DNA of 64,000 nt. Source: Edaphobacter dinghuensis. Lineage in GTDB: Bacteria > Acidobacteriota > Terriglobia > Terriglobales > Acidobacteriaceae. The position numbers and the translations under genes were made by a program. Below the pieces are notes generated by a model. It saw nothing but the letters and a program-made list of their open reading frames with translations, ran no database searches and had not been told where the DNA came from. Location: NCBI RefSeq assembly GCF_014640335.1, contig NZ_BMGT01000001.1:682001-746000 (forward strand), read 5' to 3'. Positions 1 to 9,680 of the stretch are shown here, piece by piece (position 1 is the first letter of the stretch; every line of letters begins with the position of its first letter).

Positions 1-1864
1 CACTGCTCTTGGTTATATCTTTCACAGCATCGAAGAACGACTTGGAGTCTTTGGTGCGGTGAATCCTCCCGTTGATCACATCGTCCCATGTGATGTAGGG
101 ATAGAGATTATGAGTTTTGGCCTGCTCTTCGAACAGAGCTTTTAGTTCAGCCAACTTCTCGGGATACTTTTTGGCTAAGTCAATTCGCTCTGTGTAGTCG
201 TCATTCAGGTTGTAGAGTTCCCACGCGTTTTCATCAAAGGCTTGTTTGCTCGCCGCGTTTCCAGTGATCAGGCTGTTGGGATAAGGCAATTCGGCTTTCC
301 ACCCATCTTTATAAATCGCTCTTGAGCCAAAGATGTAGTAGTACTGCACGGTGTGGCGGGAGGGCGCCTTGGCATCATTGATCGAGTACGCCAGGGAAGT
401 TCCCTCAATGGGCTGCTGCTTGATTCCCCTGATCTCGTCGGGCGCCTTGACGCCAACAAGATCGAGTGTCGTCGGAAGAATGTCAATTACGTGACTGTAC
501 TGAGTACGAATTCCTCCTTTGTCCTTAATTCCTTTCGGGTAAAAGACAATAAGCGGATTGTGAGTACCGCCTTCACTATTCGCGTCCTCCTTCCAGTACT
601 TGAAAGGAGTATTTGCGGCCTGTGCCCAACCAAGTGGATAATTCCCCTCGACAGCAGCGGGCGTACCAATCTCCCCAATCTTTCTCAAGTTATAAGCAAT
701 GTTTTCTTTTTCCGGTAAAGTAGCGCTCACTAAAGAGCGATCGATATCCCCGTTCAAAGTGCCTTCTTTGCTTGCGCCATTGTCGCCAATCGAAATGAAT
801 ATAAGCGTATTGTCCAATTGGTTGATCTCTTTTAAGTGGTTGATCAAGCGGCCAACTTCATAATCTGTGTACGTCAAGTAGCCTGCGTACACTTCCATGA
901 AGCGTGCATAAAGTTTTTTCTCGTCCGGTGATAACTGGTCCCATGCCTTAATATCCGGGTTGCGCTCAGGAAGTTTTGCATCGGCAGGAATAACGCCGAG
1001 TTTTTTCTGACGTTCAAAAACCTCCTCACGATAAGCATCCCAGCCCTTGTCGAATTTGCCCTTGTATTGATCGCTCCAGTATCTGTCTACCTGGTGCGGA
1101 GCATGCGTGGCGCCGGGTGCGTAATAAAGAAAAAATGGCTTTTCCGGAGCTACCCTCTCCTGACGATCGATATAGCTGATGGCTTTATCGGTGATCTGAG
1201 CGTTCAGGTGGCGGCCATCGGGACGGACGTGGGCCTGATCTTCCACCAGGTCCGGCTTGTATTGATCGGTTTGCGAACCAAGGAATCCGAAGAAGTGGTC
1301 AAAACCTTTTCCGGTTGGCCAGCGATCAAATGGCCCTGCATCGGTCGCATCTTCGTCAGGAGTTACACCGTATTTTCCAACTGCGAATGTGTTGTAGCCA
1401 TTCGCACGAAGGATCTCTGCAATGGTTCCGGCTGAGGACGGAATTCTGCCATCCCAGCCGGGGAATCCGGCGGACATAACCGTGTGTGAAAATCCAGCTT
1501 CGTGCACGGAGGAGCTGTTACGGCCAGTCAGCAGCGCTGCGCGGGTTGGGGCGCAGATCGCGGTTGTATGGAAGTTTGTATAACGCAAACCATTGTTAGC
1601 CAGACTGTCAAACGTGGGAGTCTGGATGAGGCCGCCGAATGTGTTGGCAGCGCCAAAGCCCACATCATCGAGGAGGATCCACACTACGTTGGGGGCACCT
1701 GCAGGTGCCTTCACAGGCTCCGGCCACCATTCTTTTGACTGGGCGAGGGTTCTGCCAACGACTCCCTGATACGGCTGTGGCGTTTGAGCATGCAGTGAGA
1801 GACTCAGACTCGTCGTAAATATTAACGTCGAGATCAACTTATTCAGTACGCTTTTCTCTTTCAT
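1..1864 (-). CDS. Arylsulfatase (sulfatase family), 3' end outside the window
   Basis: The frame is open from an ATG at 1864 to the window edge, so about 621 residues are seen and the C-terminus is missing. Residues 1-27 form a signal peptide ending HAQ, so the enzyme is probably exported. A metal-binding ILLDDVGFG segment lies at about residues 63-71. The sulfatase signature CAPTRAALLTGR follows at residues 104-115; Cys104 in C-x-P-x-R is the residue that a maturase converts to formylglycine. The family hydrolyses sulfate esters; the order of motifs resembles long bacterial AtsA-like enzymes. The substrate cannot be told. It is transcribed away from the TonB-dependent receptor, and the pair may serve uptake and desulfation of a polymer, which is inference only. 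Confidence 0.9.
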   Translation of the reverse strand, partial: MKEKSVLNKLISTLIFTTSLSLSLHAQTPQPYQGVVGRTLAQSKEWWPEPVKAPAGAPNVVWILLDDVGFGAANTFGGLIQTPTFDSLANNGLRYTNFHTTAICAPTRAALLTGRNSSSVHEAGFSHTVMSAGFPGWDGRIPSSAGTIAEILRANGYNTFAVGKYGVTPDEDATDAGPFDRWPTGKGFDHFFGFLGSQTDQYKPDLVEDQAHVRPDGRHLNAQITDKAISYIDRQERVAPEKPFFLYYAPGATHAPHQVDRYWSDQYKGKFDKGWDAYREEVFERQKKLGVIPADAKLPERNPDIKAWDQLSPDEKKLYARFMEVYAGYLTYTDYEVGRLINHLKEINQLDNTLIFISIGDNGASKEGTLNGDIDRSLVSATLPEKENIAYNLRKIGEIGTPAAVEGNYPLGWAQAANTPFKYWKEDANSEGGTHNPLIVFYPKGIKDKGGIRTQYSHVIDILPTTLDLVGVKAPDEIRGIKQQPIEGTSLAYSINDAKAPSRHTVQYYYIFGSRAIYKDGWKAELPYPNSLITGNAASKQAFDENAWELYNLNDDYTERIDLAKKYPEKLAELKALFEEQAKTHNLYPYITWDDVINGRIHRTKDSKSFFDAVKDITKSS

Positions 1865-2831
1865 AGATCTCCTGTTGGTTCAAGTTATTCAAAGAGGATT
1901 CGAGTACGTATCGAGCCCATCGTCGGCCCGTACGAAACCCGTGCCTTCTGCCCGAAAAGAGGTTTCCCTTCTCCAGGTAGTAGCAGTAAGTGCAATTGAG
2001 GTTGCAGATTGGCCTGTGCCGCTAGGCCATGACAGGAAACGGCTTCATGCGAACTGGTTCCTTATTTCCAGCGAAGGAGCGAAGCTCCAATAGAAAACCC
2101 ACGAGTTCGACTCGTGGGTGCGCCTTGAGGATCCAGTCCGAATCAATGTCCGGAAGCCGTCAGCGTAATTCCGCGAAGTCGCTCAACTGTCTTAGAGGGA
2201 GACAGGGCGACAACAACAACTGCGGAACTGGAGTTTCTTTGTCATGCTGACTTACTCTCGCGGATTCAAATTAAGTTTGCTAATTTGGCGATGAGTTATT
2301 CAGATAGTGCACGGAAGAAGATTTCGTGTCAAGAGCGTGAGCGAATTTAGTCCTCAATATCACGTCAGTGAAACACGCTTGGCGATTCTCGATTTCTATG
2401 GCATGATACGCATCATGCAGAGTAAGTTGCGATTCAGTTCAACGGTCAAGTGTGCAACGCCGGCTCCCCGCCGCGCGTGTAGCTGTTGTTGATTCCTCTG
2501 TACCGAGACATCCCCACAAAATTTTGAGAGTCGCTGCGATAGCAGTGTTGCTGCACGATCGTCATCCGTGAATGCACGGCGATCGTGTAGCTACTACAGT
2601 TCATCGTTTTGCGCTCACCTACGCAAGGAGCAACCAGGTGCTTATTCGCCGTCTTACTTCGCGTTGTCGCTAGTTACCTCTCCGAAAAACTGAGATAGCT
2701 CGCCATCACGGGCTGCTTCAACACAATCCATCGGACGCAGTAGCCACAAGGCAAAGTGTCCCGGCTTGCGGCCGCGGCCGTGCGCCCAATGTTCTTTGCG
2801 ATCACACGTTGATCGCAACCTGGAGGCAATG
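1865..2831. other. Long divergent intergenic region with three hairpins
   Basis: About 970 bases between the divergent sulfatase and TonB receptor genes. I see no convincing gene. Two adjacent stem-loops occur at 2076-2088 (GGAGC/GCTCC, GAA loop) and 2098-2118 (CCCACGAG/CTCGTGGG, 5-nt loop). A larger two-part hairpin sits at 2554-2587. None is followed by a T-tract, so they are not obvious terminators. Confidence 0.5.
2554..2587. promoter_or_regulatory. Two-part hairpin upstream of the TonB receptor
   Basis: Outer arms CACGATCG and CGATCGTG pair over 8 bp and inner arms CCGTG and CACGG over 5 bp, with a TCAT bulge and an AATG loop. It lies about 245 bases before the receptor start. It could be an operator or a leader structure; no known family was recognised. 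Confidence 0.35.
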
Positions 2832-5800
2832 ATGTTGCTGTCAAGATCCAATGAGGTTCATGCGCGAGCCAATAAGCTGCTCGCGCTCATCGTACTTTTA
2901 CTGATTTTCGTTGCGAGCCATCGCAGTTACGGACAGGTGGAAAAGGGAGTAATCACCGGACAGGTCAAGGATAGTTCTGGTGCCCTGGTCGATCACGCGC
3001 AGGTGACGCTACGAAACGTAGCGACGGAACTCCCCACCACTACCACCACCAATGGTGAAGGAATTTACGTCTCGCCGCCATTGAATCCGGGAGACTACGA
3101 GGTAAAGATCGCCGCGCCTGGGTACAGCGGCTCGATCAGCCATGTTCGCCTTGATGTTGCGCAGCGTTTGACAGTCGATGCGACACTCGCGGTTGGCGAT
3201 GTGAGTCAATCCGTCGATGTGCAGGCGAATACTGTGCAATTCGACACGGAGACAGCAACGATTTCGAACCTGCGCACGGAAGAGGCCGTACACAATCTTC
3301 CGCTCAATGGACGCAACTTTGCGGAGTTACTTGGCCTGGGCGCCGGTGTGGTTCCGGGACAGTCGCAGATGACCGGCGTCGTTCCGCTGGCGCAGCAGCG
3401 CGGCCCAACTGCGTATGCCATCAACGGCCAGCGCATGACCGACAATCGTTTTCTGCTCGACGGTATCGGCGACAACGAAAACCATAACGGCCTGGGTGTG
3501 GTGATTTTTCCGCCCATCGATGCAGTGGAAGAGTTTCGTGAGCAGACCACCGACGCCGATGCGCGTTATGGCAGAGCGGCCGGAGGCATCATCAATCTTG
3601 TCTTCAAGTCGGGAACAAGTCACTACCATGGCGAAGCATTCGAGTTCCTTCGCAACTCCGCGCTCGATGCCAAGAACTATTTCGATAGCGGCAAAAAACC
3701 ACCCTTTCATATGCACTCTTTTGGCGCAACGTTCGGTGGACCAGTTTTCCCGAGCAAGAATCCGCGAACATTCTTCTTTGTCGATTACGCAGGCGTGCGA
3801 ACCAGCCAGGGCTTGACCAATGTGAACTCAATCCCGGCGTGGGGACCGCAGGGTGTCGGCGACTTTTCGCTTTACTCGCAAAAAGTGCACGATCCTGTGA
3901 CCGGAGTCGCTTTCCCTGGAAACGTAGTTCCAGCATCGTACTTAGCCAGCGTGCAATCGCAAGTTGGCCAGAACATCTTAGCCCTCTTCGCCAGCAGCGG
4001 TGTAAAGTCCAACATCGCCGGAACTACGACAGCGAACAACTATCTCTATAGTCCGCAGCGCATCGATAACGGCAATGCTTTCGATGTGAAGGTGGATCAT
4101 CAGTTCACAGACAATGACAGCGCGTTCCTGCGTTACAGTCACTCGTACGATGACATCCTTCAGCCGGGCCTGTTACCGACCCCACTTGTTGGAGCGGCAG
4201 TATCCGGGCCTGCCCAGCAGCCGGCGCATCAGGCCGTACTGAGTGAAACGCATGTGTTCTCTCCGACACTGTTGAACACTGCCCGCTTCGGATGGTCGCG
4301 CATCTTCATTACCGCGCAGAACTTTGATGCTGGCCTGAACCTTCCTACAAAACTGGGTATTCCTGGCGTCATCGTTCCCGGAGATGAAGCGCATACCGAT
4401 GGATTGCCGTACATGAGCATCGTCGGCGCTACAGCAATCGGTGATTCCATCAACAGCCCAACGCAGATCGGCACCAATAACTATCAGGGGAACGACAACG
4501 TCACGATTGTTCACGGAAAACACTCCATCGATGTAGGCACTGAGGTGGTTCGGCTGCAATACAACATGTATCAGACTCTTGCGGAACACGGCACGATGGC
4601 CTTTACCGGAAACTTCACCGGACTCGGATTGGCCGACCTGCTTCTTGGCGCACCCACCTCGGGCGTCTATCAATACCAGCCGGGCACAAGGGGATTTCGC
4701 CAACTGGATCTTTCGTTCTATGGGCAGGATAGTTACAAAGTGAGCGATCGGCTAACGCTGGCTCTCGGCCTGCGTTACGACAACTTCCTCGGCTGGCCGT
4801 GGACAGAGGTTAACAACCGCGAGTATCAATTCGATCCCGCACTCTCGACCACAGCAGTGTTTCAGGTAGGCACTCACGGTATTCCGCGGAGCGGCGTCCT
4901 TGGCAACAACCTCGACTTTTCGCCGCGCGTCGGCTTCTCGTACAAGGTGGCATCGAAGACCGTTGTTCATGGCGGGTTCGGCATCTATTACCAGGCACCT
5001 CAGGTTGCGAATTCGTATACTCTGGGCGCGAATGCCCCGGCGATTGACTACTGGGCCTTCAACAACACGACTTATGGCGCCGCGGGATTCAATTATGTCT
5101 CGAATGGCTTCGTTCACACGCGCTCAACCACCAGCGCACCTGCAGGTGCTCCGCTCTATGCTATCGATCCAAATGCAAAGATGCCCTACAGCGAGCAGTG
5201 GCATGCCAGTGTGCAACAGGAGATCGGCGAATCCAACCGAATCACGGTCGCTTACGTCGGGAATGTGGGCGTTCATCTCGATGGGCTTCTCGACATCAAC
5301 CAGGCTACGCCGGGAACGACGCCGATCGCCACGCGTCGTCCTTACCCTTACTTCTCGCAGATCTGGCAACTGCAGACCAACCTGGTGTCGAACTATAACG
5401 GTCTGCAGGTGACGGCGGAGCGGCGCTCAAAGAACCTGGGCTATCAATTTTCCTACACCTACAGCCACGCGCTCGACGAAAATTCATCCAACCCCGGCAA
5501 TATTGTGAATTCCTATAACAAGCATGCCGATTACGGAAACTCCGATCAGAATATTCCCAGTCGATTTGTCGGCAGCGTGAACTACACGTTGCCCTTCCGT
5601 GGTTCGGGAGTGTATCGGCCACTCGTGCAGGGCTGGCAGGTGAATGCCATTGCAACGTATTCCGACGGTATCCCGTTCTCAGTGTCTTCCGGCGCCAATT
5701 CACTCGGCGTTGCCGACGGTATCGTGCCGCGCGCACAGTTCATTGGCTCAACAGGAAATGGCTCGCTTCCTTCGGGGCAACGGACGCTGAAGCAGTGGTT

Positions 5801-6098
5801 CAATACTGCAGCGTTCGCCAATCCGGGCACGCAGCAATGGGGCAACTCGGGCCGCAACATTCTAGAGGGGCCGGGTACGAAGAACGTGGATTTCTCTGTG
5901 TTCAAGACCGTCCCGCTCCATGAGACGACAAGCCTGCAGTTACGATCGGAGTTCTTCAACCTCTTCAATTCTCCGCAATTCAACAATCCCAATGCGACTG
6001 TGGGTCCGGGGTTTGGCACCGTTTCCTCGGCTGGATCTCCAACCACACTGCAGAGGGTTTCACGTGAGATTCAGCTTGCTGCCAAGATCGTCTTCTGA
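2832..6098 (+). CDS. TonB-dependent receptor with carboxypeptidase-regulatory-like N-terminal domain
   Basis: Outer-membrane ligand-gated porin of the large acidobacterial type, 1088 residues. A signal peptide ends near SYGQ. A Cna-B/carboxypeptidase-regulatory-like domain follows (VITGQVKDSSGALVDHAQVTLRN region), then a plug segment containing LPLNGRNFAELL, then a long beta-barrel ending in Phe, as expected for BAM-inserted barrels. Family knowledge: such proteins import oligosaccharides or other large substrates with TonB energy; the substrate here is unknown. The frame is open from 2766, but GGAGG at 2822-2826 is placed for the ATG at 2832 (or 2829), so I use 2832. It is followed by a convergent hairpin shared with dnaN. 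Confidence 0.93.
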   Translation: MLLSRSNEVHARANKLLALIVLLLIFVASHRSYGQVEKGVITGQVKDSSGALVDHAQVTLRNVATELPTTTTTNGEGIYVSPPLNPGDYEVKIAAPGYSGSISHVRLDVAQRLTVDATLAVGDVSQSVDVQANTVQFDTETATISNLRTEEAVHNLPLNGRNFAELLGLGAGVVPGQSQMTGVVPLAQQRGPTAYAINGQRMTDNRFLLDGIGDNENHNGLGVVIFPPIDAVEEFREQTTDADARYGRAAGGIINLVFKSGTSHYHGEAFEFLRNSALDAKNYFDSGKKPPFHMHSFGATFGGPVFPSKNPRTFFFVDYAGVRTSQGLTNVNSIPAWGPQGVGDFSLYSQKVHDPVTGVAFPGNVVPASYLASVQSQVGQNILALFASSGVKSNIAGTTTANNYLYSPQRIDNGNAFDVKVDHQFTDNDSAFLRYSHSYDDILQPGLLPTPLVGAAVSGPAQQPAHQAVLSETHVFSPTLLNTARFGWSRIFITAQNFDAGLNLPTKLGIPGVIVPGDEAHTDGLPYMSIVGATAIGDSINSPTQIGTNNYQGNDNVTIVHGKHSIDVGTEVVRLQYNMYQTLAEHGTMAFTGNFTGLGLADLLLGAPTSGVYQYQPGTRGFRQLDLSFYGQDSYKVSDRLTLALGLRYDNFLGWPWTEVNNREYQFDPALSTTAVFQVGTHGIPRSGVLGNNLDFSPRVGFSYKVASKTVVHGGFGIYYQAPQVANSYTLGANAPAIDYWAFNNTTYGAAGFNYVSNGFVHTRSTTSAPAGAPLYAIDPNAKMPYSEQWHASVQQEIGESNRITVAYVGNVGVHLDGLLDINQATPGTTPIATRRPYPYFSQIWQLQTNLVSNYNGLQVTAERRSKNLGYQFSYTYSHALDENSSNPGNIVNSYNKHADYGNSDQNIPSRFVGSVNYTLPFRGSGVYRPLVQGWQVNAIATYSDGIPFSVSSGANSLGVADGIVPRAQFIGSTGNGSLPSGQRTLKQWFNTAAFANPGTQQWGNSGRNILEGPGTKNVDFSVFKTVPLHETTSLQLRSEFFNLFNSPQFNNPNATVGPGFGTVSSAGSPTTLQRVSREIQLAAKIVF

Positions 6099-6131
6099 TC
6101 GGCCCGGGGTACAAACTGACGCACGTTGAAG

Positions 6132-6171
6132 ACGGTGGACGACACAGAAACCTGCGTTCGTCCACCGTTTC
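6132..6171. terminator. Convergent hairpin between TonB receptor and dnaN
   Basis: Perfect 11-bp stem ACGGTGGACGA/TCGTCCACCGT with a 15-nt loop, followed by TTTCC on the plus strand. It lies 34 bases after the receptor stop and about 95 bases after the dnaN stop, a good position for a shared terminator. The T-run is short. Confidence 0.6.
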
Positions 6172-6263
6172 CACTTCATGACAGGCTTGTTTGCAAGCTC
6201 AACAGGATTCCTCTGCTGCTGTGAAGCTTATGCTGAATCTGCCGACCGCCAGCGAGCCGATTC

Positions 6264-7421
6264 TCAAATCCGCATCGGCATCAGGATGTAGCGATACTTC
6301 ACATCCTCGTTCGCATCCTCTGGCCGCATCTGGCCGGCGCTCTGCGCGTCCTTGAACTCCAGCCTTACCTCACCGGTGTTACCGATCGCCTTCAAAAAGT
6401 CGATCAGGTACTGGCTGTTGAAGCCCACCACCAGCGGATCGTAGTTGTACGGCGTCTCAATCGTATCTTCCGACTCGCCAGCGTCCGTCGAAGAAGAAGA
6501 CAGCTTCAGCTCGTTCTGCTCCAGCCGAATCTTGATCGCGCCCGAACGCTCGTCAGCAAACTGCGCTACGCGCTGAATCGAACCCATCAGATCTTCCGAG
6601 CGCACAATCACAAACTTGGTGTTGTCGCGCGGCAGCACCGCCTCATAGTTCGGGAACTGCCCCGTCAGCTTGCGGCTCGTCAGCACGCGCCCGCCAATCT
6701 TGAAGAACAGCGTCTGGTCGTCGTCGGCAAACTCCAGCGACTCCGCCTCCGTGCTTCCCAGCAACCCCGAGATCTCTGCCAGCGCCTTGCGCGGAATCAG
6801 CGTCTTCTTTTCACCCGAGATGCCCTCAAGCGTCTCGCCCAGCTTCTCAATGTGCGCGAGGCGATGTCCGTCCGTCGCCACCATCGCCATCGACTCCGCC
6901 TTCAGCACCAGCAGCGCACCGTTCAGCGTGTAGCGCGACTCCTCGTTCGAGATGGCGAAGATCGTCTTCGAGACCATGTTCTTCAGCGACGGCACCGAGA
7001 TCTTGACTGCGGAGGACGCGGGAAACTCCGGGACTTGAGGGAAGTTGGCGCGTGCCATGCCGACCATCTTCGTGTTTGAACGGCCAGCGCGAATCTGCAC
7101 CCAGTGGTTGTCCATCAGCTTGATGGAGATGTCGCCCTCAGGCAGCAGCTTGATGTAGTCGTACAGCTTGCGCGCCGGAATCGTGCACGCGCCCGCCTTC
7201 TTCACCTTGGCCGTGCAGCTCGTGCGCAGGCTCTGGTCCAGATCGGTCGCCGTAATCGTCAGCTTATCGCCGTCGGCCTCGAACAGAAAGTTCGACAGGA
7301 TCGGAATGGTCGTCTTGCGCTCCACCACCGACTGCGCCGCCGTCAGCTCGCGTAACAGCTCGGCGCGCGAGACGGTGATTTCGAGGTTGCCGGTGGGTGC
7401 TGCTGCTGCTGTCTCATCCAT
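6264..7421 (-). CDS. dnaN: DNA polymerase III sliding clamp (beta subunit)
   Basis: Ring-shaped processivity factor that tethers DNA polymerase III to DNA. The three-domain clamp sequence runs from LEITVSRAELLREL through VVERKTTIPILSNFL, ATDLDQSLRTSC and ATDGHRLAHIEK to the C-terminal YRYILMPMRI, which matches the family end. The length is slightly above the usual 366-380 residues because of an Ala/Thr-rich N-terminal tail. Two starts are possible. The ATG at 7421 has AGGAG six bases upstream; a GTG at 7460 has GGAG eight bases upstream and adds 13 residues. dnaN is not directly next to dnaA: three accessory genes and repeats separate them. It lies on the leading strand if the origin is near 42 kb. 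Confidence 0.96.
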   Translation of the reverse strand: MDETAAAAPTGNLEITVSRAELLRELTAAQSVVERKTTIPILSNFLFEADGDKLTITATDLDQSLRTSCTAKVKKAGACTIPARKLYDYIKLLPEGDISIKLMDNHWVQIRAGRSNTKMVGMARANFPQVPEFPASSAVKISVPSLKNMVSKTIFAISNEESRYTLNGALLVLKAESMAMVATDGHRLAHIEKLGETLEGISGEKKTLIPRKALAEISGLLGSTEAESLEFADDDQTLFFKIGGRVLTSRKLTGQFPNYEAVLPRDNTKFVIVRSEDLMGSIQRVAQFADERSGAIKIRLEQNELKLSSSSTDAGESEDTIETPYNYDPLVVGFNSQYLIDFLKAIGNTGEVRLEFKDAQSAGQMRPEDANEDVKYRYILMPMRI

Positions 7422-7791
7422 CGGGGTCTCCTGGGTCGCACTGGTGGTCGCGGTCGTCACTGTCGGTTCTCCGTAGGTTCAGTCATCAAATCTCAAGCGC
7501 CGGATTTCAGGCATGCGTCGCTTGCAAAAACTTTACACCGAATCGCAGCCCGCGTGCATTCCCCACCCGGTCCGCGCTCCGGCATTGGCTCGATTCTAGG
7601 GGCGAACCTTCTCCACCGCGACAACTTTCTTTGTGGGAAACAGGCGGTTTATGTGAGAGTCGGGGACGACCGTCTGTCGCTGCCGCTCAGCTGATACCAG
7701 TGCACAAACTACTGCCTGTGGCGCGAGTGTTGTTATGAAACAAGACTTAAACAGAACAAATACTCACCCTCATAATCATTGTCGTCGGAAA

Positions 7792-7800
7792 AGTGGATAA
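7792..7800 (-). promoter_or_regulatory. DnaA box, 8 of 9 bases
   Basis: Minus strand reads TTATCCACT, one base away from the TTATCCACA consensus. It is about 370 bases upstream of dnaN. Confidence 0.55.
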
Positions 7801-7924
7801 CCTTCCTATCTGACTGACAACCCATCACTTCCCAACGGTACACGTTTTAGAAAACCTGTTCGTCAAAAATGCATCCCGAGGAAGACCCGACACCCGGACC
7901 CTGAAACCCGTCCGATTATCCGAT

Positions 7925-7933
7925 TTATCCACA
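7925..7933 (+). promoter_or_regulatory. DnaA box, perfect consensus
   Basis: TTATCCACA exactly matches the DnaA box. Weaker look-alikes follow at 8012-8020 (CTATACACA) and 8023-8031 (TTTTTCACA). It could regulate dnaN or titrate DnaA. Confidence 0.6.
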
Positions 7934-8177
7934 GCCCCCTTCGGCCCGATCTGAGAAGACCCGCCCCCATCGTGGGAATATCTCCCAACCAAAACAAAAC
8001 GCAGGCAGTTGCTATACACACGTTTTTCACACTAATCCAACCCCGCAGAGGAAAACTCACTCCAAATCGTCAGAAGCCCCACCAGCAAGCGCATCCCGGC
8101 CATGCACCAAAAACGCAGCAACAAAAAGGGGAGCAAAAAGCACGTAACCTCGACCAAAGACGGGTGCCAAAGACGGG

Positions 8178-8281
8178 TGCGGGTGCCCCATGTCCCGATT
8201 CTGGGACATGGGCCGAACCACCCCAACCGCACGTCATCTCGACCGAAGGCGAAGCCGCAGTGGAGAGACTCCTATATTTCG
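8178..8281 (+). repeat. F2 + F1 dispersed repeats
   Basis: F2 at 8178-8222 has stem CCCATGTCCC/GGGACATGGG. F1 at 8230-8281 has core GGC-GAA-GCC. The F1 right arm differs slightly (ACTCCTATATTT). The pair fills the gap before the next gene. Confidence 0.85.
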
Positions 8282-8315
8282 CCTTTGCCTTACATCAAAA
8301 CTAAGGAGAGCCACC

Positions 8316-8954
8316 ATGAACGTAGCCATCTTTGGAGCCAGCGGGGCCACCGGACGCCTCCTGACCAAGCGCTGCTTCGATGCCGGCCACCATGTCACCG
8401 CGCTCCTGCGCCACCCCGAAACCTTCCCTCTGCGCCTGATCGTCCGCAGTGTGCCCGGCAGCGCCTTCGACCTCTCCGCCGTCGCCCAAACCATCGAAGG
8501 TGCCGACGTAGTCCTCTCCGCCCTCGGCGCAAACTCGCTCAAAAAAGAAGATGTCCTCGAGCGCGCCGTCCCCCAGATCGTCACCGCCATGCAGCAAAAA
8601 GGTGTGCGCCGCATCATCGTCCTCGGCTCCGCCGGTGCAAAGCCCGACGCGCTCGACAAGCAACCCGCCTGGCGCCGCTGGATCGTAGAAAACCTCGTCT
8701 ACAAGACCTTCCTCAAATGGCCCGTCGCCTCGCAGCGCAGCCAGTACGCGACCCTCTCCGCCAGCCACCTCGACTGGACCATGGTCATGCCGCCCATGCT
8801 CACCAATGGCCGCGGCCGCGGCAAGTGGCGCATCGACCCCGACGCCCTCCCGCCCAACGCCAACCGCATCTCCCGCGAAGACGTAGCCGACTTCATGATG
8901 CAGCAGATCGACAACCCCCAATGGATCGGCAAAGCCGTCTACATCTCCTGGTAA
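8316..8954 (+). CDS. NAD(P)-binding NmrA/atypical SDR oxidoreductase
   Basis: Rossmann-fold protein of 212 residues. It opens with MNVAIFGASGATGRLL, the GxxGxxG nucleotide-binding motif typical of NAD(P)H-binding NmrA-like and atypical short-chain dehydrogenases. VVLSALGAN and RRIIVLGSAGAK are later conserved strands. The classical YxxxK pair of active SDRs is not obvious, so it may sense redox state or act on an unusual substrate. The ATG at 8316 is chosen because AAGGAG precedes it by about 8 bases; the frame extends further upstream only into repeats. Confidence 0.8.
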   Translation: MNVAIFGASGATGRLLTKRCFDAGHHVTALLRHPETFPLRLIVRSVPGSAFDLSAVAQTIEGADVVLSALGANSLKKEDVLERAVPQIVTAMQQKGVRRIIVLGSAGAKPDALDKQPAWRRWIVENLVYKTFLKWPVASQRSQYATLSASHLDWTMVMPPMLTNGRGRGKWRIDPDALPPNANRISREDVADFMMQQIDNPQWIGKAVYISW

Positions 8955-8984
8955 GCCGCAAGCAGAGAAGAACCACCCAAACCC

Positions 8985-9086
8985 TGGGTGCCCCACGTCC
9001 CGCTTTTGGGACATGGGTTGAACCACCACAAAAACACGTCATCTCGACCGGAGGCGAAGCCGTAGCGGAGAGACCCCTGTATTTCC
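8985..9086 (+). repeat. F2 + F1 dispersed repeats
   Basis: F2 at 8985-9027 begins 30 bases after the upstream stop. F1 at 9035-9086 has core GGC-GAA-GCC and left arm ending ACCGG. The right edge is 21 bases from the convergent stop at 9107. Confidence 0.85.
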
Positions 9087-9106
9087 TCTCCGAACCACCC
9101 CCAACC

Positions 9107-9610
9107 CTACACCGGCACCGAAACCTTCCCCAGCACCGCCGCCTGATAAGCCGCCAGCATCTCTGGATACTCGATCGACCCATGATGATGCACCTGCCGC
9201 CACCGCACCCCGTCCCAGCGAAACAGACGCGACGTGCGGATCGCCAACTCCATCCTGCCCTCCGCCGTCTCCAGATAGCCGCGCTCGCGCCCCACTACCC
9301 AAAAGACCTCGCCCTGCCGATGCAGCGTGTAGTCCCAGAACTCGAAGCGGTACTCACGCGGCGCGGCAAACAGCTTCTCATAGACAGCGCGAATGTCATC
9401 CCATCCCCGCCGTATCCCGCCCAGCGGATTGTCCATCTCCGCCGAGGGTGACGCTCCCCACTGCGCCTCCATCAACGCCATGTCGCGCGCATTCAAAGCG
9501 CAATAAAACTCCGCCAGCGCCTCCAGCGGCTCCCTGCGCTCACCCAAAAACTCCGAGCCGGTAACAGCAGTCTGAACAGGAGACAAAGAGAGATCCGTAG
9601 TATCAGCCAT
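9107..9610 (-). CDS. SnoaL/NTF2-like fold protein
   Basis: A 167-residue cytoplasmic protein with a SnoaL/NTF2-like pattern. It starts with a helix LEALAEFYCALNARDMALME, then a WGASPSAEMDNPLGG core and strands ending FRWDGVRWRQVHHHGSIEYPEML. Members of this fold are isomerases, hydratases or ligand carriers; no specific reaction can be assigned. The start is uncertain: the frame opens at 9664, but MADTTDLS at 9610 or MATMAD at 9619 are more natural, and neither has a strong ribosome binding site. It is flanked on both sides by F1/F2 repeats. Confidence 0.72.
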   Translation of the reverse strand: MADTTDLSLSPVQTAVTGSEFLGERREPLEALAEFYCALNARDMALMEAQWGASPSAEMDNPLGGIRRGWDDIRAVYEKLFAAPREYRFEFWDYTLHRQGEVFWVVGRERGYLETAEGRMELAIRTSRLFRWDGVRWRQVHHHGSIEYPEMLAAYQAAVLGKVSVPV

Positions 9611-9680
9611 CGTAGCCATAAGATGCCGTATCGATACCGAAGTTTCGCGAAGCGCACCCACCACAGTCGCACGTCATGCG

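Larger units (their letters stand above)
7422..8177. other. dnaN upstream region with DnaA boxes, no gene
   Basis: About 750 bases without a credible gene. It holds an AT-richer stretch at about 7735-7790, one perfect DnaA box and one near-perfect box. It is likely to contain the dnaN promoter and could be a secondary DnaA-binding region. Plus-strand composition stays C-rich to its right, which argues against it being the main replication origin. Confidence 0.5.

Noticed and set aside
2098-2118. Possible tRNA-like hairpin
   Set aside because: Only a single stem; no cloverleaf, no T-loop GTTCGANNC in a consistent place.
8102-9451. Long open frame of 449 codons on the plus strand, rich in Arg, Pro and His
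   Set aside because: It runs through two repeat clusters and overlaps the NmrA-like and SnoaL-like genes in another frame; composition is that of a high-GC shadow frame.
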